Assembly: GCA_010405405.1 (NCBI GenBank)
Contig: MU004231.1
Coordinates: 551,736 to 615,735 of the forward strand
Source: Microthyrium microscopicum
Lineage: Eukaryota > Ascomycota > Dothideomycetes > Microthyriales > Microthyriaceae
DNA length: 64,000 nt
Direction of reading: 5' to 3'
Positions 25,292 to 35,878 of this stretch are shown in pieces (within the stretch, counting starts at the first letter, position 1; every line of letters starts with the position of its first letter). Position numbers and translations under genes: made by a program. Below the pieces are notes generated by a model. It was not told where the DNA came from and made no database searches. It saw only the letters and a program-made list of their open reading frames with translations.

Positions 25292-25989
25292 GATGGCGAT
25301 GGCCTATAGTTTCGTGCGCAGAGCAAGGCGGTGATTAGAATTCCAAAAGTCAGATGAGCATGACTATGCGGTGGTGTTGGATGAAAGAATAGGAGAAAGT
25401 GTCAAAGTTGACTGCAAAGGTGTCTGTATGAGTGGATGAGGACAAAGAGGTCTCATGTGCAATTTGTTTGAGGAAAGTTCCACCTGGCTTCTCCAGTCAC
25501 TTTCGCCCTGTCAACCCTGGTTGGTCCTCCCAATTTTGCCGATATTCTGCCGATCTTTTTTGGTAGAACCCTGGTCCCTGCTAGCGTATATCATTGCCCT
25601 GCCAAGACTTTTCATCTCAACTTCACTATTTCCTCTTTCGGACCACGATCCTGGTATCAACCTCCATAACACTTTAGGTCTGTGTTATGAGATCTATCAT
25701 GGTCAATAGAATTCGGCCTGTACTGTCAGAGTGCAATATGTCTTGGATTCATGCGCTGCTTCTTCAGCAAACGTGAGATCGACTTCACCTGGAGCTGTTT
25801 TCTATCACTAAATTCTGGGAGCATGATGCAGGACAGTATGTATCACGACATCTTGAGTGTCATTATGGTACCCTCTAGGTAAAAGCTTGTAGCTCAGCCA
25901 CTATGGTGTTATATATTCTGCTGGCACAGGATCGATCTCCTGCTTCTCTGCCTTACCACACCTTCTGAACCATAGGATTAGAAGTTTAC
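25292..25989. other. divergent promoter, SEC63 / membrane protein gene
   Basis: 698 bp shared promoter region between divergent starts. No gene or repeat was recognised. Confidence 0.4.
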
Positions 25990-26919
25990 ATGCCCCCAGT
26001 TCATGGTCATGGTTCTACAAACCATCATGCTCATAGAACCCCGACATCAGAGATACAGTCTACGTCTACAATGGGTCCCAGGTCTTCGTGGAAAAGAGAA
26101 GTAGGCTCTACAACCTCTGCCAATAATTCCGGTCCCTCTACTGAAGATGGAGCAATTGCTGCCGGTACCACTGATCAGGGATCCGTTGCTCCACTTGTTA
26201 TCGTCATTTTCCAGTTCATCTTCTTTGTGTTCTTCTTTTTCTGGTGCGTGTTCAGGTTCATGTACATGGCATTGAAGCACCCTTCAGAGGAAAAGAAGAA
26301 ATCGAAGCCTCCGGATCTAGAAGCACAAGCAACAATTACGAAGCGGACCGAACCAGATATTCCAGTCCGAGCTGGGCCATCTCAGCACTCTATCACTACG
26401 GTCGCGTCGAATGCCACCCGAGATCCAACGGGAAAACATGGCTTCATCCAAATTGGTAGAGATCCATCCGTCGTTACCAATAGGAAAGGTCACGAGAGGA
26501 GGCTTGACACAGTGGAGGAACGTGCCTACTCCAAATCATCTTCAGTACATCTGCCGTTGAACAGGCCAGATCCGCAAACTTCTCGTTGGAACTTTCACCA
26601 TAATCGATACACCCGCGACGAACCAGAACAGCTTACTACTTTGACAAGCGCTGTCTATCAACCAAGAGCTGTTCTTCCCGTGCGGCAGCTTCTCCCTGCG
26701 GCTACCTCCTCGAATTCGCAAGGCAGATTCCGCGAGGAATTTGAAATGACTTCTTTCAAATCACAGGACGACGCCATGAGTACAAATGGTACGGTCAGTA
26801 CGAGAGGCAAACAGAGGGCTCATGCATTTTATATGCTTACCGAAGGGCCGGCGCCTGATCCTCAGAACGTCCCGAAGGATTGGAAAAAGATTATCCAGGA
26901 GAGAATCTGGACATCGTAG
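25990..26919 (+). CDS. single-pass membrane protein, unknown
   Basis: Intronless, 309 aa. A His/Ser/Thr-rich N-terminus of about 68 residues (PPVHGHGSTNHHAH) has no signal peptide. A very hydrophobic, Phe-rich helix follows (VIVIFQFIFFVFFFFWCVF, residues about 70-88), then a basic stop-transfer region (KHPSEEKKKSK). The remaining 200 residues are hydrophilic and probably disordered. The C-terminus DPQNVPKDWKKIIQERIW is the most ordered-looking part and may be a conserved binding motif. No known family was recognised. Confidence 0.65.
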   Translation: MPPVHGHGSTNHHAHRTPTSEIQSTSTMGPRSSWKREVGSTTSANNSGPSTEDGAIAAGTTDQGSVAPLVIVIFQFIFFVFFFFWCVFRFMYMALKHPSEEKKKSKPPDLEAQATITKRTEPDIPVRAGPSQHSITTVASNATRDPTGKHGFIQIGRDPSVVTNRKGHERRLDTVEERAYSKSSSVHLPLNRPDPQTSRWNFHHNRYTRDEPEQLTTLTSAVYQPRAVLPVRQLLPAATSSNSQGRFREEFEMTSFKSQDDAMSTNGTVSTRGKQRAHAFYMLTEGPAPDPQNVPKDWKKIIQERIWTS

Positions 26920-27374
26920 ATACATTTGCCAGTTATTGGTACCAGATAAGACGAACGGTCGTCAATGAACAGTACTCAGTTCACCATTTGTATGGCGTGT
27001 GGCATCACGAAGTGTAGAATAGTCAAGAGATCGCACCACAGAATTTGAAAGATTGAAATGTATCTACTGTTCTTTTCTGCTGAAACAATACTACCTCCCA
27101 GATTTTGGACAACTGTGGGAGATGTGTAGGTCAATCGCTTCATAAACTGGGCACTATCTCGTGAAGCTCACTTTTTGAGGTAACCAAGCACAATGCTTTC
27201 ACTGACATCTGAATTGCCCTACAGATTCACCCATATCAAACTTACCTCATTGCTAGTGACAAACATGCATCTTATACAAAATATATCTACTTCATCATTG
27301 TTCAGTCTTTTTCAGTCTTCTTCTTCATGTTTTACCCCCCTTGATACTCCACCACTTGATTGCCATCTACGGCG
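26920..27374. other. intergenic, + strand genes
   Basis: 455 bp, AT-rich, with the promoter of the first HDOD-family gene. Nothing else was recognised. Confidence 0.4.
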
Positions 27375-28695
27375 ATGGAGTCAACTTACTACTCTTTTCC
27401 AGATTTTGGTGAATCCATGCATCAACAAAAGGATAAAATTCACCGGGCCCGCTTCTTTCGTCGGTTTGGCGCCCATATGAATCGATCGATGCCCAAAGAG
27501 TTGCGTAAAAAGCTCTACGCATTACCTCAGTACAATCTACAACCTTTGAGCGCCAATCAAAGCAGCCTGTCTATTCGTCCACGAGAACTAGATATTGACA
27601 ATTGGCTTCCAATCGATTGGAGTTATCTTGCATTTCATAGTACTCGCAAACGCTCGTTAGACCAAAAGAAAGATTCTGCTATACAATATCGCAATGGTAA
27701 CGAACCAGATCCTGTTGTTGATGCGGCCTGTCGGAATACTCTTGAGCTTGTCATTGAGCATCTGACGACGTTATACCCCCAGTTTTTCAAGCTGAGTGGT
27801 AATATCATTTCAAATCTCCTGACGGGCGAGAGCTTCGACATCGACAACGGGGCGATGCGTCCTCTTGAGATAGCCGCTCGGCTAGCAAATGAAGACTTTA
27901 ACATTTTGCTGCCAATCGAGAAGGAAGAATCGGAGGTTGTTCATCAGCTCGCAGCAACCGCGACCCTGTTTCCTGTATATCAAGCCATGTACCGTTAATC
28001 ATGACTTCTACTAACTAAGATCAAGGCCGGCTGGAAAATCAAAGAGCGTATTGGATGGCATACTGCTCAACTCCACGGCCCAGTCCCTGGCTGGGACGTA
28101 AAATTAAGAGTCGGAGTCGAGCGCTCATGCTACCGCATTTCTCACGGCGTCGATTCTCGAGATCAACCCGATACATTACCAGATGGCGATTCCAAACGCC
28201 GCTTCGAGCGACTCGCAGTGTTCCCACAAATTGATCGCCCTAATTCCTCTTTAGAGCTCTTGTTTGTAGATGATGGTGACCAGTTTTATCCTAAAGAATT
28301 GAGTCCTCCCGACCCATCAAACTTCATAATACGACGAGAACGGCAAGTCAATTTCTTTCTTCACTATGAGCTACTTGGTTCTAATTAAATACAGACAAAC
28401 CTTCCGACGTTTACCAAAAGTCAATGGGTTGTTATTTACTGTGCGCACATACGTCTATTTCCTCGACGAGGTCGACGCCGAAGAAACTAAGGGTTTGACA
28501 GAGCAGATTATGGCTCTCAAGCCTGACCATGCGGCGTACAAACAACGAGATGGTTGGATTGACTGTTTGCTCAAACGATGTAAAGAGCTTGGAGTGACGC
28601 CAGACGTAAGAAAAGACAGTGAAGTTGCTGTGTTTGAGCCTAAGCCGGGGTTTTTGAGTCGGGTTGTTACTTGGGCGTTTCCTAAGAAGTCTTGA
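27375..28695 (+). CDS. DUF3445 / heme-dependent oxidative N-demethylase-like protein 1
   Basis: Family PF11927 (HDOD), named for bacterial dimethylamine mono-oxygenase subunits; fungal members are uncharacterised. Exons 27375-27974, 28026-28342 and 28395-28695 give 405 aa. Typical blocks: NWLPIDWSYLAF, RPLEIAARLANEDFNILLP, AGWKIKERIGW followed by the LHGPVPGWD loop, RRERQTFRRLPK, and LLFTVRTYVYFLDE. The second intron uses a GC donor (GCAAGT), the only choice that joins RRERQ to TFRRLP in frame. The ATG at 27375 is the first in frame; the earlier open codons start from TTG. The next gene is a paralog in the same direction. Confidence 0.85.
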
Positions 28696-29547
28696 TGGGC
28701 AGCTTGATTGTAATATAAGTACTTAGATACGTTGGTGATGCGCAAGGAAAGGTCACTGTCCGCAAATGTCTGCAGGAACGGAATCGTTTTCCTTTGAGAA
28801 TGTAGCATTTTCTGCAATGATGTTGCTCTCATGCAAGCGGCCACAATGTCGACAGGATAGATGGCAGGCGCCCATGAAGAGCCTAAGTCGCCATAAGCTA
28901 TAAATTAGTAGTACTTGCGTCTGCCCACATAAAAAGTCAGTACCATGGCAATTAGAGAGGTAACTTGTTTTGTAGCTCTAATAGTAGCCATCGTCGCGGA
29001 TGGAAGTGTGCCAGTCATTTCTAACCCAAGTCACTTGGCCGCCAACGATTATGATCATATGAGATTTTACTTGTAAAGTCATTAATCGGCCCTGCTTTAG
29101 TAGTTTTTGGTTTGCTAAGAAGACGATGTCAGAACCAAACCCACTGATTTGAGCAATATCCAATTCATGAGCTGTGTCGTGTGAGTGTCTGAGCTGGACT
29201 TCCGGGCGTTCCATGCTGTCTACTCTAGCGACTCGTGTAAACGCAGTACAGACCGCCATTCAATCACTCACAAAATGCTTGAAGGTATTCACATCTAACT
29301 TCAAACCGGCTTTGGCAGTTAATCAAAAGAGGGTTTGCAATACGGTTTGCGAGAGTAGAATCAATGGCTACTTATACTTGTCTTTGGACAGTAGTTCCCT
29401 ATCATCACAAACTTCATTCATTAGCTTTGATAGCTATCCAGCATATACAGTCTTCTACAACTTCTAATCATACTATCTTCTGCTCGAGAACTGTTGATCA
29501 GATCTCCCTCATCACAACATCAGTACTACAACTCGTCAGCTTGCGTC
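28696..29547. other. intergenic, between the HDOD-family paralogs
   Basis: 852 bp with no recognisable gene. It holds the 3' end of paralog 1 and the promoter of paralog 2. Confidence 0.4.
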
Positions 29548-30846
29548 ATGAAGCCCACTGAGAAAACACACGTCAAGTTGGGACCATCTGGATACTGGTT
29601 CACGCACAAGCAAGCTGAATGGTATAATCGATGGTTCGAAGACCAAGTCAATAATTATGAGCTCTTCCCCAAGGGCGAAGCAAACCCAAGCCTAGTGAGG
29701 AAACTGGAAAATCTCACACTGATGACATTGCCATCGTTTGCACAAGACCAAATCACACCACGAGTTCGACTACAGACACTCAAACGTGGAAACGAGGTGC
29801 CAGAAGACTGGCTCCCGATCGACTGGCAACATGCCGGTTTCTTGCTTGCCAAAAAGAGTCTCTATGAAGCCCGGCCGGGAGAGGTCGTTGCGTATGACTT
29901 ATCAGGCAAAAACTTCAAGCCTGCGTTCCTGAAGGAGGCTTGCAAGAAGCTTCTCGACTCTATCATTGATTTTTATACCACCAATTATCCCAACTTCTAC
30001 ACGGAGAATCTGAAAGACAAGACCGTCACCGACCAACTAATGCTTTCAACCTACAAGCGGAAGGACTACAACGACAGACCACTTGAGCTTGCTACTCTGC
30101 TGGCACCTGCCGACTTTACAATTTTGCTGCCTGGGACAGAAGTAGATGCAGCAGGAAATCGGGATTTCTATCTCGCCGCGACAACCACAAGTTGGGCAGC
30201 TGGCTGGAAGGTAGAGGAACGTACTGGCTGGAGCATGGCACGAGTCCATGAGCTAGTTCCCGACTGGAAGAACCAACCTGGAACAGGTGTAAAGGCTCTA
30301 TTCAACAGACTCGCCAATGATCCAACCCGAATCTTCGCAAGATATTCCTTGTTTCCACAATTTCATACTAACCACAAATCGCTTGACAGCTTTCTCAACG
30401 TACGAGACGGGGAGGACTTTTTTCCCAACCACGAGACAGCTACAGCATATGATTTGACAATCAGACGAGAGTATCAGCAGCTACACTCCATTACTGGAAT
30501 CAATGGAAAGCCAGGCATTGACGGGACAGCCATAGTCTTCACTGTTAGAACGTACATGGTCCCCCTCATGGACTTGCCGAAGGAAGAACTGGAGCTTTTT
30601 GCTAGACAGCTGCTCAAGATAGAGTCCAAGCATCCTGCTCAAGTCGACTACAAGAACATGGCAGCATGGAAACCCTGCGTGGTGGATGCGCTCTACAAGG
30701 CTGGCTCCACCCGAAACGATACGCTCATAGAGCAACTGGAGGGGTTCGTTCCGGCAGCTGACAAAGTTGATCAAGCTATTTGGACCTCTGACAATGGTAA
30801 GCCGGCTGAGCGGATAGCAATCGAGACGCAATGGCATCTTTACTGA
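29548..30846 (+). CDS. DUF3445 / heme-dependent oxidative N-demethylase-like protein 2
   Basis: Intronless paralog of the upstream gene, 432 aa. Shared blocks in the same order: DWLPIDWQHAGFLL, RPLELATLLAPADFTILLP, AAGWKVEERTGW then RVHELVPDW, LTIRREYQQLHSI, and AIVFTVRTYMVPLMDLP. It is longer at the C-terminus (KVDQAIWTSDNGKPAERIA). The start at ATG 29548 was chosen; an upstream open stretch begins only with TTG. A heme-dependent oxidation of amines is inferred from the family name alone; no substrate can be named. Confidence 0.88.
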   Translation: MKPTEKTHVKLGPSGYWFTHKQAEWYNRWFEDQVNNYELFPKGEANPSLVRKLENLTLMTLPSFAQDQITPRVRLQTLKRGNEVPEDWLPIDWQHAGFLLAKKSLYEARPGEVVAYDLSGKNFKPAFLKEACKKLLDSIIDFYTTNYPNFYTENLKDKTVTDQLMLSTYKRKDYNDRPLELATLLAPADFTILLPGTEVDAAGNRDFYLAATTTSWAAGWKVEERTGWSMARVHELVPDWKNQPGTGVKALFNRLANDPTRIFARYSLFPQFHTNHKSLDSFLNVRDGEDFFPNHETATAYDLTIRREYQQLHSITGINGKPGIDGTAIVFTVRTYMVPLMDLPKEELELFARQLLKIESKHPAQVDYKNMAAWKPCVVDALYKAGSTRNDTLIEQLEGFVPAADKVDQAIWTSDNGKPAERIAIETQWHLY

Positions 30847-31190
30847 GATGAGGCGCAAGGAGGAAGTGGTGAGTGAATTGTTATAAGTCAAGTGGATGAG
30901 AATGGTGTAGCTGAAGCTTTAACCCTGATACTGTAAATCGCTCTTTGGACACACACTTGGTCCGTATTGGCAGAAGGAGTGTTGGTATATCGTACATGAA
31001 ACGGATGCAAGAGGTTAGATACTAGCATTTTATGCCAAATCCAAGACTCTTATTCCACATTATGACGTATATGAATTTCGTAGTATACAAATTCATCAGC
31101 TGAATCATAATTCTTCAAATGTCTTTCTTTCTAGTGTTGAAGCGGTTTAATATAGCATCTCACTCGCCCATGCTAAGTCCTTGACATACC
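30847..31190. other. intergenic, 3' of HDOD paralog 2
   Basis: 344 bp of unique-looking sequence up to the left inverted repeat of the transposon. No gene was recognised. Confidence 0.4.
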
Positions 31191-31224
31191 GGCCCACGCC
31201 GGTGTACTAACTCACGGCGCAGGG
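31191..31224 (+). repeat. left terminal inverted repeat
   Basis: GGCCCACGCCGGTGTACTAA continuing CTCACGGCGCAGGG. It pairs with 32570-32604 with one indel and one mismatch. Confidence 0.85.
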
Positions 31225-32569
31225 ACTAGGTAGCCCCTTTTCCCCTATCACCAAAATATTTGTATTATCTTCAAACATTAATTACTTAACTAAAATAGGT
31301 CGCAATAACTCTAAAAAATAAGAATACGATACTCTTTAAAAAGCTCGTTTTATTAAAGCTTTAAAAAATAAAAAAAACTTCCCTTCTTTTAACGTTCTTT
31401 GCAAATCTAATAGAATTAATATATCTATATCTATAGGTTGCTATTAGGCTTTAGAATTTAAACAATACGATAAAGAAGCCTACTAAAGTATAAGGAAACA
31501 ATCTACGAAGCTAGGAGCACCTAAATAAGTCTATAATAATAAGCTATAGGCTACTCTTAATTTATTATATCCTCTTTATTAAACACTCTACAAAGCAATA
31601 CCCTTCTCCCTTAAAAAACGAGCCCTTTAAAAGCAATTCTTAGCAATTAGAGCCTATAGGTATAAATGTTAAACTATAAAGAAGATATCTCCTAAAAATA
31701 AGCTACTTCATATTACCTATAAGGAGAGATATAAGGACGAAACTATTATAAGGTTCTAAAGAAACGTTTACTTTATAGATAAAGCCTATTTTAACTCTCT
31801 AAACCTAGTAAACTATTAGGATTATAAGATATTAAGGCTAGGCTATTCTAAGGATTAATTACCGCCTTAAGAACTTAACTAATCCTCTTTAAATATAACT
31901 CTTTACGTTATAGAGAGGGTATCCTATAGAAGGAAGGAATTCTTTAGCTTTTATAACGATTCTACTAAACTAACTCTTCTAAAGCCTTAAGTACTATTAA
32001 AACTATAACGAAGAAAGGTAGAAATAGAGGAATAGTTTAAATAATAATATTTAGATTACGAAGTAAGGAAACTACTAAAGATAAAGATAAAGCTAAAGGG
32101 CAACTTAATAACGTAGAAATTTTATATTAAGGAAATCCTACCAAAGCATATTAAAGAAATAAAAGCCTTTAAAGAGAAGTATAAGTACAAAATATAGTTT
32201 TAAGAGGACAATAATCTAAGTTATAGAATAAGGTCTAAAAAGAATATAGTAATTACCTACAAAACATAGGTAGGACTCTAAATTATTACTTATCCTACTT
32301 AATTACTAGATCTTAATCCTATAGAAGCAGTTTAGAATATTATAAAGGGCAGATTATAAGGTAAATAGTTCTTAAATATTAATAATTTCAAAGTAGTAAT
32401 TTAGGCTAAATAGCGACAAGTAATAATTATAGAAATTTAGTAACGAATCTCTAAAATGCCTCAAAGGTGTATTAATATAATAAAGCAAGAAGGAGAGCGT
32501 TTAAAGTCTTTATTGTGGTAATAATCGATTTTATGTAGAATATAATATATTGATTTTTGATGTTGTGGC

Positions 32570-32604
32570 CCCTGCGCCATGAGTTAGTACACCGGCTGTG
32601 GGCC
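32570..32604 (-). repeat. right terminal inverted repeat
   Basis: On the minus strand it reads GGCCCACAGCCGGTGTACTA, then ACTCATGGCGCAGGG. It differs from the left copy by an extra A after GGCCCAC and T for C in CTCA[T/C]GG. The core ACTAACTCA is identical. Confidence 0.85.
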
Positions 32605-32617
32605 TCCTCAACAGCCC

Positions 32618-33541
32618 CTATTTCGCCTGTCCCAAATACTTACTCTGCATCGCCAACAAAACCGCCACCGCCATCGAATTCAAAGGCGTTGGCACACCTG
32701 CCCTCTTACCTGCGCGAATAACAGCCCCATTCCTCGCCTCAACCTCCATCTCCTTCTCAGCCACCCGATCCGTCGCCATACTATTCAGCCCATCGCCCGG
32801 CTGCGTCTTCAACCTCACCATAACCTCTTCCAAATAACCCGGCTCAATCTTCGCCCCAGCAGCATTACCAGCCGCGATAGTCTCCTGCACAATCCCATAG
32901 CTCACCTCCTCCATGCCCGGCAACTTAATCACGCTATTCGGCATTCCCGTCAACGCAGAAATGGCACCGGCCGCATTAATACACAATTTCTTCCACGCCG
33001 TCGTCAACCAATCGGCGCTAAGTTGTACATTTGCACCACTGTTCTCGAAGAGGGCTTTGAATTCTGCGCCCAGTGGTGTATCAGGAACAGCGAAAAGACC
33101 CCATTTCCACTGATGAACACTCCCATCCTCCCTCTTCTCCGCCGGCAAATCAACCATCACCGGCAGTAAATTCTTCTGCTGCTCGGCGCTCAGGTACGGT
33201 GCAAAGCGCTCTGCCTGCTCCACGCCATTTTGGATTACGGCGATGCGTGTGTTGGGCCCGAGGAGGGAGGGGAACCAGGTGGATGCGCCCTCTACGTGGT
33301 AGGCTTTGGTGCTGATTAGTAGCCAGTCGACTGGTCGTGGTTCACATGGTGGAGCAGTGAGGTTTTCGCCCTCAACGTGGACTGGGCCGGTTGGTGTGTT
33401 TACGAGAATTGGCGTTTGAATTGGGCGTCGAGTGCAAAAAAGGACTTTGGTGTCGTTTGGAGTGGCATTTTTCATGATTTGGAAGGACGCTGCGGTCGCG
33501 GAGCCGATTGCGCCGACGCCGACTACTGCTATTGTTGGCAT
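32618..33541 (-). CDS. 2-dehydropantoate 2-reductase-like protein (ketopantoate reductase family)
   Basis: NADPH-dependent reductase of the ApbA/PanE fold, intronless, 307 aa. The N-terminal Rossmann nucleotide site is VGVGAIGSATA (GxGxxG at residues 8-13). VDWLLISTKAYHVEGA is the usual segment with the lysine of STKAY. VIQNGVEQ is the Asn motif. The C-terminal domain has AWKKLCINAAGAISALTG, where the Lys and first Asn of KLxxN are present but the second Asn of the bacterial NxxxN pattern is not in its usual place. The true substrate may therefore differ from ketopantoate. The stop codon lies 13 bp from the inverted repeat of the neighbouring transposon. Confidence 0.88.
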   Translation of the reverse strand: MPTIAVVGVGAIGSATAASFQIMKNATPNDTKVLFCTRRPIQTPILVNTPTGPVHVEGENLTAPPCEPRPVDWLLISTKAYHVEGASTWFPSLLGPNTRIAVIQNGVEQAERFAPYLSAEQQKNLLPVMVDLPAEKREDGSVHQWKWGLFAVPDTPLGAEFKALFENSGANVQLSADWLTTAWKKLCINAAGAISALTGMPNSVIKLPGMEEVSYGIVQETIAAGNAAGAKIEPGYLEEVMVRLKTQPGDGLNSMATDRVAEKEMEVEARNGAVIRAGKRAGVPTPLNSMAVAVLLAMQSKYLGQAK

Positions 33542-34751
33542 TTTGAGTTTTGATATCCCGAGTCGATGGAGCTTGGCAGAGAGAAGTCGTTCGTTCCGGG
33601 TCTGCGATGCTGAAGTGAAGTTACCGGCTGAGATGGATAAGTCGATGGTGACTCAGGCGATCATCCCCGCGATTACCTTACCTCGTTAGTAGCTCTGTAG
33701 ATGGCCGAGGTAATTCGGTTCATCAGCAGCTCCCTGATCAGGAAGAAAGATTATTGTTGATGGTGTCCATGTGGTATTCGAAGACCTACCCCTTCTCTAC
33801 GCGGTCATGAACACGTACAATGCATGATTTGGATAGACTGTTCTGAAATAGAAGACGTCGGGACCTAGGTAGCGTCTCCAAAGATGCATACCATATGTCG
33901 ACGGATTTCGTTTCCTCGAGCTCAAAAAGTGTCAGTGTACACTTTTCAGGTCTTGACAACAACCTGGCAACCATGGTTCTCAGGTAAACAAATAATTCAG
34001 CAGGGAAAAGACCAGTAGCATGGGCTGCACGACTGGATTCTGGTGTTGTGTAACGGTTTACAGCCTCGGACAGCGAGTGTCCAGCCATGGCAATTCTGAT
34101 GTTAAATGAATAGCATGCTGCAAAATCATACTGGTCTGCACTGATGGAACTGTACAGTCAGAAGAAGTTATGCTTGGAGGCAAATTACCCCTGAATTGAA
34201 TGTTGTCCAGCCTCCACGTTTTTCAGAAAAGCAGGAACGGCTGCAAAAGCACTCGACCAATCGGGCCGTGCCATGAGATCCCGGTTTAGCCGCCTTAACG
34301 CGGTTAGTGTCAGTTTCCAGGCTGGGAAGCTGCAAGCCACCTTTGGGACCTTTGGCAAGCACGAGCCAGCAAGCACCCACTGCTCCTGCCTCTAACCACG
34401 GAAACACCTTTCGCACCTCCTTCGTCGACATCCGCATCTTGCAATTTTTGGTATACTCTTCTGCATGTATCGGACTGCATACGTCTTCTCTGTCTCACCA
34501 ATTCTTCCGCTTCTTGAAGACCACATATACCCTCATTATTGACTAGGCACACGTCTGTCCCCTCTTAGCCGCGCAATTAATCTCGAGGCTGCTGCCCAGC
34601 GCAACGTTGTGGAGTCTCACTCTCCAGCCGCCACCAAACCTCATCTCCAGCCATCGCAAATCATCCGGACCAACCACCTTAGCTGCCCCTGCTGTCCCAT
34701 AAATCCCAACCAAGCATTCCTCCCATCTTCAGCTTCTCTCCTCTTTCCAAA
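33542..34751. other. divergent intergenic region
   Basis: 1.21 kb between the reductase and the coiled-coil gene. A 100-codon ATG-started frame on the minus strand (34088-33786, MAGHSLSEAVNRY...) reads plausibly but has no recognised family and no supporting signal, so it is noted only here. Confidence 0.35.
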
Positions 34752-35878
34752 ATGTTCTTCAAACGCTTGTCTCGAAGCTCAAGAACGAATTCCTACGCTG
34801 ACGACGAGTACGACCATCGGCCCCGCTCTGAAGAGAAGTTCTTGCAAGACCACTATCCACAACACCACAACAACTCTCCTCGCCAATCCTCTCTTCAACA
34901 TAACATCGCTCCTCCTTCGCCTACAACTGGAAAAGAAGGCACTCGCGACATGTATCCTCGACAACACTCACACGTACCCCAGGAGCCTTACAGCTCCCGC
35001 GGTGTTGCGATGAACGGCGGTTCGAGACAAAACTCGGCGGCCTTTGAGACAGCACCGCCACCATCATCTGGCGGCAAGATCGAGGCAGCTCCTGATAGCC
35101 TCATGAGAGCCTTCAACGATGCCATTCGACCTCACCAAGATAAAATCGAAAATCTCGAGGCTGAACTGGCCGATCTGCGAGTATGGGTCGACCAATTAGA
35201 GCAGCAGCGAGCTGAGATGTACGCATGGATAGATAAGAGAGGTCTCCGACCAGGTATCTGCAAATCCTCGATTTCAATGCGAAATCCCAAACTAACAAAC
35301 TCCCAGATGTCCCACCATCAATTGCAAAAGTCATGGACGCCCAGCCCGAGTCCGCTGCCGCCCTAAATGCCCAACTCGACCGCAAAATCACCATCGTCAA
35401 CTTTGACCTCCACCGTCTCCAAGACGATCTCAACGACAGCATCTCCAGCTCACACTTCGCCTCCGCCATGTCGAAATTCCTCCCTGACATTTCTCGCCTC
35501 TCTGCGCTTCCTAGTGGCGCTCGCTGTGCTTTTGATCTCATCCTCAAACTCGGCGGCAACCTCAACTCACACGGCGGCGTCGACCCGGCCACAAACACAC
35601 CCGAAGCTCAAGCTGATCTCGCAGCACGCCGCGAGTTTTACGCCAAGCTCGACACAGCCATGGTCGATGTCGTACGGCGCCGCTTCCAGGATGGCGAAGA
35701 CTGGCCTGTGCAACGCGAGATCAAGCGCATCGAAAAGACAGCCGCATATCTCAAGAACTTTGGCATCGAGCCATACTTCCCAGGCACACTAGACGCCATG
35801 CGTCGAGAAGTCGAATTTAGACACGCAGCGCCGCAGGGCGGACCTCCACCACCGGCTGGTTCGCCGCCAAAGTATTAA
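34752..35878 (+). CDS. coiled-coil protein, unknown
   Basis: Exons 34752-35253 and 35307-35878 give 357 aa. The first about 115 residues are hydrophilic and His/Ser/Pro-rich. A coiled coil follows (HQDKIENLEAELADLRVWVD, then QLEQQRAEMYAWI). After the intron there is a mostly helical C-terminal domain (IVNFDLHRLQDDLNDSI, SAMSKFLPDISRLSALP, GEDWPVQREIKRIEKTAAYL), ending in a proline-rich tail (GGPPPPAGSPPKY). It is a cytosolic scaffold-like protein with no recognised family. The intron splits Gly/Asp codons cleanly (CCAG|AT). Confidence 0.7.

Larger units (their letters stand above)
31191..32604 (+). mobile_element. Tc1/mariner-type DNA transposon, RIP-eroded relic
   Basis: About 1.41 kb, bounded by inverted repeats and AT-rich throughout with very many TpA steps. 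One reading frame on the + strand still shows a DDE transposase: VYFIDKAYFNS near 31766 (from the FIDEAHFN type, first Asp at 31778), an EDNN motif near 32204 (second Asp at 32207) and DLNPIEAV at 32309 (Glu at 32324). The three acidic codons stay in one frame (143 and 39 codons apart), so decay is by base changes. The preceding LLD and the stop after AV are what CpA-to-TpA change of SPD and Trp codons would give. The element is inactive. The pattern points to repeat-induced point mutation. Confidence 0.9.

Noticed and set aside
33786-34088. 100-codon minus-strand frame with ATG
   Set aside because: Reads plausibly but no family, no intron and no neighbour support; kept as a note only.
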